Part shown: one piece after another, positions 22,917-28,408 of the stretch
How positions within the stretch are numbered: the first letter of the stretch is position 1
Layout of the letters: each line of letters starts with the position of its first letter
Source of the DNA: Bacillota bacterium
GTDB lineage: Bacteria > Bacillota > Clostridia > Lachnospirales > WQUN01
Direction of reading: 5' to 3'
Assembly: GCA_009782085.1 (NCBI GenBank)
Contig: WQUN01000070.1
Location: forward strand, 1 to 28,408
Length of the DNA stretch: 28,408 bases
Notes under the pieces: model-generated
What the model saw: the letters and a program-made list of their open reading frames with translations, nothing else
Database searches by the model: none
What the model was told of the DNA's origin: nothing
Made by a program: the position numbers and the translations under genes

Positions 22917-25900
22917 TCACTTCAGTATTGCCGGGGTGCCGCTCACTGTCTGCCAGATTTCGTAGCCGTTCGCGCCGGTCGCGGCGGTGTGGAGCGTCGA
23001 CGCGTCGATTATGTCGGCGTAGGCCCAATGCGCCACGGTCAGGTCGCTGAACAATCTGGGTATATTGACCGGAAGGCTCCCGGTAACGCTTCTGCGTCCG
23101 AACATGCGGTTGATGATGACGATCGTCTCGGCGCGCGTGATCTTGTTATCCGGCCTGTACATGCCGTCCGGATAGCCTACCACAATGCCCTGGGCGTAAG
23201 CGCTGTTGATGTAGCCGGCGGCCCAGTGACCGCTCTGGACATCGGGGAACGCGCTTGTGCTGGTGTTTGCGAGGCCGAGGTACTTCGAAACGATTACGGC
23301 CAGTTCAGCCCTGGTGATGGTCTGATTCGGCTTGAACGTGCCGTCGCCGTACCCTACGATGATCCCTCTGGAAGCCAGGTAGTTGACCGCCTGAGCGTAC
23401 CACGCGTTCGGGTCCACGTCCCTGAATACGTTGGCCATCGGCATCGCCTTGTTAAGGTCGGTGCTTAGCCTGAATAGCAGGGCCGCGACTTCCGCCCTGG
23501 TGATCTGGGCGTCGGGCCTGACGGTGCCGTCGGGATAGCCGAACAGGTACTGGACGTAAGTGGTGCCGGTCGGCGGCGTTATAGGCGGTTCAGGAGGCTG
23601 CGTTTCTCCCGGTACGGTGACATAGACCACGCCGGGGCCGTAGCCGCCTCCGCCGCCTCCGCCGATGACGATGGTGTTGGAGGGCGGGCTGAGCGATATG
23701 GTGACGAGTGCGTTGGCGTTTGTCAGCGACAGGACCGCCGTCGCGCTGCCGGAGTTGAAGCCGGTCTTCGTGGCGACTATGCGGTAAGTGCCGAAGTCAA
23801 GCCTCTGCTTATCTACCATACCGTTCTGGTCGGTGGTGTAGGTCTTTCCGCCGAAGGTGACGGACACGCCTTGCAGCGCCGCTCCCTTACTGTCGGTGAC
23901 TTTTACGGAGAGGTAAGCCGCCGCGGCGGTCACCGTTATGGTGACTCCGTTCTTGCCCTTTTCCTTCTGCGTAACTTTCACCGAGGTAGTGTTATTGTGG
24001 CCGGCTGTCGATACGGACCAGTTGCCGTCCTGACCGACCGTGGTCGTTTCGGTGCCGTCGGGGAACTCCACAGTGACGGTGGCTCCGGGCGTGCCCTTGC
24101 CGGTGATCGTGCTGTCACCCGGCGCGAAGGGGTTGACCGTGGGCGCATCGGTGGTTTTGTCCGTGGCCGTCAAAGTTGGAGTGGTTTTGGAATTCTTACC
24201 CGGCTCCTTCTGCGTGACGGTTATGGACGTGTTGCCCTTGTGATTGGGCACGGACCACTTGCCCTGATCGTTGACGGTCGTCGTTTCGCTGGAGCCGTCG
24301 CCGTACTTAACGATGATTGTCGCTCCGGGCGTGCCCGTGCCGGTGATCGCGTCGTCGTCCTTCGCGAACTCGTCGACCCCGGGCATTCCGCTTTCGTTGG
24401 TGGTTGCAGACTTCTCGACAGGATCGCTTGCGCCCTTGCCGGGTTCGGTCTGTACTACCGACACCGAGGTGCTGCCCTTCTTGTTTGGCACAGACCAGTG
24501 TCCGTCGTTACCGACACTCTTAACGGTTTCGGTGCTGCCGTCGGAGAACGTGACGACAATGGCGGAACCGGGCGTGCCGGTGCCGGTGATGTTGTTGTCG
24601 TCCAGCGTGAAGTCGTCGACGGTCGGGTCGGAGCTGGTGGCCAGCTTCTCGATCGGATCGCTGGGGTTCAGGCCCGGCGCCTTCTGGGTGACGGTTACCT
24701 TCTTGCTGCTGTTGCCCGGAAGGTTAGGCACGGTCCATTTCCCGTTCACGACGGGCACGGTTACGGCGGTGGTGGGATCGTCGTTGAATACTACCGTGAC
24801 AGTTGAACCTGGAGCGCCGGTGCCGGTGATGTTCTGGTCGTCCGATTTGAACGGATCGACGCCCGGCTTTGCGCTCTTGGAAGCCTCGGCGAGCGAAATC
24901 GTCGTGCTGGCTCCCAGGTTCGTCAGCGTCACCATCGTACTGCTCGTGACATATCCTTCTTTCGAGGCAACCACGTTGTAGCTGCCGACAAACACTCTCT
25001 TGGAAACCATTCCCTGGTCGTCAGAGGTGTACGTCTGCCCGCCGAACGTGACGGATACGCCGGACATAGGCGCTCCGTCCGGGCCGTTGACAATTACGGT
25101 TAGGTAGGCGGCGCTGGCGGACACGACTATGGTGTTCCCCGCCTTGCCGGGTTCCTTCTGCGTAACTCTCACGGTGGGGCTGCCCTTGTGATTCGGAACG
25201 GACCAATCGCCGTCGCCGTTGACAGTGGTGGTTTCGATGCCGTCGGGGAATTCCACCGTGATTGTAGCTCCGGGCGCTCCTCTGCCGGTGATCGTATCGT
25301 CATCCGTCGAGAAATCATTTACACCGGGCTCGCTGCTGGCGGTATCCGTGGACGACCTGACAACGGGATCGCTGCTGCCCTTGCCGTCTTCGGTCTGTAC
25401 TACCGTTACCTTGTTGTTGCCCTTGTGGTTCTTTACGGACCAGTTGCCGTCGCCGCCGACAGTCACGGTTTCGGTGCTGCCGTCGGAGAACGTGACGACA
25501 ATGGCGGAGCCGGATGTGCCGGTGCCGGTGATGTTGTTGTCGTCCAGCGTGAAGTTGTCGACGGTCGGGTCGGAGCTCGTGGCCAATTTATCGATCGGCT
25601 CGCTCGCGCTCTTGCCCGGGGCCGTCTGGGTGACGGTTACCTTCTTGCTGCCCGGAAGGTTCGGCGCGGACCAAGTCCCGTTCACGACGGGCACGGTTAC
25701 GGCCGTATCCGGGTTGTCGTCGAACATTACCGTGACGCTCGAGCCGTCCGTGCCGGTGCCGGTGATGTTCGGGTCGTCCGATTTGAACGGATCGACGCCC
25801 GGCTTCTCGGTGGTGGCGGTTCTGGTGATGGGGTTGCTCGGCTGTTTATCCTGTTCGTTCTGAGTTACGGTTACTTTCCTGGCGCCCGGTATGTTGTCCA

Positions 25901-28408
25901 CAGACCACTTGCCGTTGACGACGTCCACCGTTTTCGCGGTTGAGGGATCGTCGTCGAATATGACCGTGACCGTGGAGCCGTTCGTACCGGTTCCGGAAAT
26001 CTTCGGGTCGTCCGACATGAACGAGTTCACGACCGGGTCCGCGCTCGTGGCGGTAACCGTGACCGGGTCGCTCGGGTCCTTGCCGAGTTGCGACTGAACT
26101 ACCGTGATCGTCTTGTTGCCCTTGTGGTTCGGTACCGACCACTTGCCGGTCGTGGGATTGGCGGTGGCCGTTTCGCTGGAGCCGTCCGCGAACGTTACCT
26201 TTACGGAAGCTCCGGGTACGCCCGTGCCGGAGATATTGCCGTCGTCCGTCTTGAACGGATCGACCTTCGGCTTCTGGCTTTGCGAAGTTTCGTACTTGAA
26301 CACAACGGTGCTCGGGACGGCGGCGGTCTTCGTCTGGGTCTCGCCCGCGATGAGCTTATACCCGTCGATGACCGGCGCGCTGACCTGGATCGTGCTGCCG
26401 TTCGCGCCGCTGACGGTCGTTTCCGACAGGATGAGATTCGTGTCGTTATTGATCGCCCTGACGAGAACTTTGCCCTCGACTGTCGCCGCGGTGTTGCTCA
26501 TGTAATTGAAGCGGACTTCCTGCGGGTCGGTTCCGGGCTGTATGAAGACATACTGCGCCGGCAGTCCGATCAGGACCATGTCCGCGACCTTCGTAAGCGC
26601 GCCGCTGTCGATAGTCGCGTATTCGCCCACTCTGTACGCGTCCGTAAGCGGAACCGTCTCTATGAGACTATTCGCGCCGTTCGTGATGTCGTAGGCGGTT
26701 ACGTTGACCTGCCTGGTCATCTTCTGGTAACGGTACACCACGTCGATGGATTCCGTGCCGTCGAACGTCACCTGCTCCGGGCTGTCCAGAGCCGTGTAGA
26801 AGCTGGCCGACAGGTCGGGGACCGGGATGGTCGTCGTGGAGTTCAGGTCCACGGCCACGGGGTACGACATGATGGTGTCACCGCTGTCGGCGTCCACCAG
26901 AGTGACCGTGACCGAGAAGCCCGTGCCGTTGTCCGGTATCGCGTCGTACTGGAACGCCAGCTTACTGTCCGCTGTGACGCTGGCGATAGTCATGACGTAC
27001 ACGCCGCCGTGCACCGCGTAGCCGGGGATGGACGGGGCCGTGTAGGTGAACGGCTGCCCGATCAAGGCGTCCGCCATGATGGTCTGCAGCACCGCGTGGG
27101 TGGCGTTGTCCACCGCGAGGATCGTCACCTGCGTCGCCAGCGAATCATAGTAGAACGTCAGCGAAAGCGCCGTCGAACCGACGTTTAGCGTAGCCGGGCT
27201 CGGAGTGCTCGGATCCAGAACGTATCCGTAAACGGGAGGAGCGGTTACGTCGAACGCGCCGCTGTTCTTCTCCCTGTTCGTGATGTAGCTGTAGAGCACG
27301 ACGGCCGGGTCGTTCATATCCATGCCGGTTACCGTGATCGGCACCAGTTCCTTGTCGGCCATGATTTCCCTGGCCACATAGGTGAAGGTGACTTCCTGAT
27401 CCGTCGTGATGTTCGTGAACGGCGCGGACTGCGCGCCGGCAAGCTCATAGCCCGGTATATGCGGCGCGTACGCCGTGAAGTCGGAGCCCTTGGCCACTAC
27501 GTAGCTCGTCTGGACGCCGGCCGGAGCCGCGATCGCATTTCCGTCGCTGTCTTTCAGCTTGACGGTGACTGTTACGACGTTCCTTACGTACTCGAATGTT
27601 ACTATGCTGGGCACTATCGCGGTCTTCGACGCGCTCTCGCCGTCTTTCAGAGCGTAGCCGGCTATCACGGGCGCGGAGGCCATCAGGCTCTCTCCAGCGT
27701 TGCCCGTGAGCGAGAAGCTCTGAAGGATCGCGTAATTGCCCGGCGTGATCTGTGTTACTGCCTCGATCACGATCTCGTCCTGCACGTTGGCCTTGGAAGT
27801 GTAGTCGAAACGCACTTCCTGCGCGCCCGAGCCCGCCACGACGATCACGTTCTGCGGAGTCGCGGTCAATAGCTTGTGGTCGTTGACCATCGGAGCCAGG
27901 ATCGTCGCGACCTCGCCGACACGGTAAGCGCCCTGCGGCAGGGTGGCGAGCAAAGTTCCGCCGTCGCCGTAAGCCGCGGCGTTCACGTCGCGGGTGTCCT
28001 TCGTGTAGTAATACTCGACCGTGTAGAGCGGGACGTTCGGCTTGTACTCGACGGACTTCACGGACTGGCCGGGGACACGAGTGTAGTTGTCGCCGCTCAG
28101 ATCCGGGATCGGTATCGTCATCGGGGAGTTCGACGCCGTCAGGGTCTCACCGGCGCTGAGCGTCTTGATGATCCTCCCGTAAGAGTCGCCCTCCTTCAGC
28201 ACTACCAGCACGTTGCCCGTGGTCTGGGTGTATTTGAAGGTAATGGTGTCGTCCGCCATGACCGAGTTGATGACCTTCGTCGCGGCTTCGCCGTCGGCCA
28301 GGTTCCACCCCAGTATGTACGGGGCGTTGTAGCTGAACGGCTGTCCGATCGTCGCCGCGGCCAAAATGGGCGTGAAGTTCGGGATCGCGTTGCCGGCGCC
28401 GTCCTTCG
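22917..28408 (-). CDS. Giant SLH-anchored modular surface protein, N-terminus cut by window edge
   Basis: The frame is open from the right edge to TGA 22917-22919, at least 1829 codons; no true start is inside the window. From the N-terminal side come MucBP-like beta-modules (28408 to about 26280), then nine Big_6-like bacterial Ig repeats of about 75-80 residues (26270 to about 23935). Each Ig repeat carries DD-x-ITGTGxPGxxVxV and a GxWSVPN strand. Two carboxypeptidase-regulatory-like domains lie at about 25130-24880 and 23930-23680 (SVTFGGxTYT). A Gly7 and Pro-rich linker (23690-23565) leads to three SLH domains (about 23556-22990) with ITRAE motifs, the non-covalent anchor to pyruvylated secondary cell-wall polymer. 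It should be a long stalk-like adhesin or S-layer-associated protein; no catalytic domain is visible. The binding target is unknown. Confidence 0.9.
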   Translation of the reverse strand, partial: KDGAGNAIPNFTPILAAATIGQPFSYNAPYILGWNLADGEAATKVINSVMADDTITFKYTQTTGNVLVVLKEGDSYGRIIKTLSAGETLTASNSPMTIPIPDLSGDNYTRVPGQSVKSVEYKPNVPLYTVEYYYTKDTRDVNAAAYGDGGTLLATLPQGAYRVGEVATILAPMVNDHKLLTATPQNVIVVAGSGAQEVRFDYTSKANVQDEIVIEAVTQITPGNYAILQSFSLTGNAGESLMASAPVIAGYALKDGESASKTAIVPSIVTFEYVRNVVTVTVKLKDSDGNAIAAPAGVQTSYVVAKGSDFTAYAPHIPGYELAGAQSAPFTNITTDQEVTFTYVAREIMADKELVPITVTGMDMNDPAVVLYSYITNREKNSGAFDVTAPPVYGYVLDPSTPSPATLNVGSTALSLTFYYDSLATQVTILAVDNATHAVLQTIMADALIGQPFTYTAPSIPGYAVHGGVYVMTIASVTADSKLAFQYDAIPDNGTGFSVTVTLVDADSGDTIMSYPVAVDLNSTTTIPVPDLSASFYTALDSPEQVTFDGTESIDVVYRYQKMTRQVNVTAYDITNGANSLIETVPLTDAYRVGEYATIDSGALTKVADMVLIGLPAQYVFIQPGTDPQEVRFNYMSNTAATVEGKVLVRAINNDTNLILSETTVSGANGSTIQVSAPVIDGYKLIAGETQTKTAAVPSTVVFKYETSQSQKPKVDPFKTDDGNISGTGVPGASVKVTFADGSSETATANPTTGKWSVPNHKGNKTITVVQSQLGKDPSDPVTVTATSADPVVNSFMSDDPKISGTGTNGSTVTVIFDDDPSTAKTVDVVNGKWSVDNIPGARKVTVTQNEQDKQPSNPITRTATTEKPGVDPFKSDDPNITGTGTDGSSVTVMFDDNPDTAVTVPVVNGTWSAPNLPGSKKVTVTQTAPGKSASEPIDKLATSSDPTVDNFTLDDNNITGTGTSGSAIVVTFSDGSTETVTVGGDGNWSVKNHKGNNKVTVVQTEDGKGSSDPVVRSSTDTASSEPGVNDFSTDDDTITGRGAPGATITVEFPDGIETTTVNGDGDWSVPNHKGSPTVRVTQKEPGKAGNTIVVSASAAYLTVIVNGPDGAPMSGVSVTFGGQTYTSDDQGMVSKRVFVGSYNVVASKEGYVTSSTMVTLTNLGASTTISLAEASKSAKPGVDPFKSDDQNITGTGAPGSTVTVVFNDDPTTAVTVPVVNGKWTVPNLPGNSSKKVTVTQKAPGLNPSDPIEKLATSSDPTVDDFTLDDNNITGTGTPGSAIVVTFSDGSTETVKSVGNDGHWSVPNKKGSTSVSVVQTEPGKGASDPVEKSATTNESGMPGVDEFAKDDDAITGTGTPGATIIVKYGDGSSETTTVNDQGKWSVPNHKGNTSITVTQKEPGKNSKTTPTLTATDKTTDAPTVNPFAPGDSTITGKGTPGATVTVEFPDGTETTTVGQDGNWSVSTAGHNNTTSVKVTQKEKGKNGVTITVTAAAAYLSVKVTDSKGAALQGVSVTFGGKTYTTDQNGMVDKQRLDFGTYRIVATKTGFNSGSATAVLSLTNANALVTISLSPPSNTIVIGGGGGGGYGPGVVYVTVPGETQPPEPPITPPTGTTYVQYLFGYPDGTVRPDAQITRAEVAALLFRLSTDLNKAMPMANVFRDVDPNAWYAQAVNYLASRGIIVGYGDGTFKPNQTITRAELAVIVSKYLGLANTSTSAFPDVQSGHWAAGYINSAYAQGIVVGYPDGMYRPDNKITRAETIVIINRMFGRRSVTGSLPVNIPRLFSDLTVAHWAYADIIDASTLHTAATGANGYEIWQTVSGTPAILK
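24525..25800 (-). repeat. Block duplication of Ig-repeat DNA (about 942-bp offset) inside the surface-protein gene
   Basis: The DNA from about 24525 to 24845 is nearly the same as that from about 25467 to 25790. The match is closest over roughly 130 bp beginning GGTTTCGGTGCTGCCGTCGG. The offset of 942 bp is exactly 314 codons, so the reading frame is kept. The copied block covers Ig repeats 3-4 and 6-7 and is flanked each time by further Ig repeats and a carboxypeptidase-regulatory-like domain. Confidence 0.8.

Noticed and set aside
26088..27188. 366-codon plus-strand open frame opposite the SLH surface protein
   Set aside because: Antisense shadow of repetitive Ig and MucBP-like coding sequence with no recognisable fold of its own.

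Overview
The window looks like a chromosomal segment of an anaerobic, GC-rich Gram-positive bacterium of the Clostridia type (Bacillota). The grounds are a giant 2-hydroxyacyl-CoA-dehydratase-type activase (an oxygen-sensitive family typical of anaerobes), S-layer homology (SLH) anchoring, a copper-amine-oxidase-N domain on a secreted propeller protein, a XerS-like recombinase and strong AGGAGG-type ribosome binding sites. No rRNA, tRNA, CRISPR array or transposase gene is visible, and genus-level placement is not possible from this sequence alone.

Layout. (1) 1-7976, minus strand: most of a giant secreted modular glycoside hydrolase whose C-terminus is cut by the left edge. It has a signal peptide, five repeated carbohydrate-binding-like modules, a clan GH-A barrel (E1079, E1189), CBM9, a discoidin-like domain and a series of Ig-like domains. 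Its leader carries a promoter (TTGATT-17-TAAAAT), a possible 11-codon leader peptide and an upstream set of AT-rich repeats. (2) 8.35-9.54 kb: no gene; a dense cluster of palindromic, nested and tandem repeats of several families. (3) 9569-14428, minus strand: one 1619-residue acyl-CoA dehydratase activase/dehydratase fusion with a repetitive linker. (4) 14.43-14.89 kb: non-coding, with another copy of a dispersed palindrome. (5) 14888-17106, plus strand: a 4-oxalocrotonate-tautomerase-like protein, a 172-bp palindromic insertion element, a TtcA-like tRNA thiolase and an overlapping XerS-like tyrosine recombinase. (6) 17159-18871: an AT-richer secreted RCC1-propeller protein. (7) 18933-22731: a compact plus-strand cluster of a sugar isomerase/epimerase-like TIM barrel, xylulokinase, cytidine deaminase and uridine phosphorylase, ending in a strong terminator. 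(8) 22917-28408, minus strand: a giant SLH-anchored surface protein whose N-terminus is cut by the right edge.

How the genes fit together. The two giant secreted proteins at the window ends suit a cell that binds and degrades plant or microbial polysaccharides at its surface. The xylulokinase cluster would handle pentoses, and its deaminase and phosphorylase would salvage pyrimidine nucleosides and release ribose-1-phosphate. The activase would drive a ferredoxin-dependent low-potential reduction or dehydration of unknown substrate. The repeat elements are the most unusual part. One family is present both in a plain form (about 9.34 kb) and with a second palindrome nested inside it (15.13-15.31 kb), which looks like an empty-site/filled-site pair. 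Nearly all long open frames opposite the giant minus-strand genes are codon-bias mirrors, not genes.
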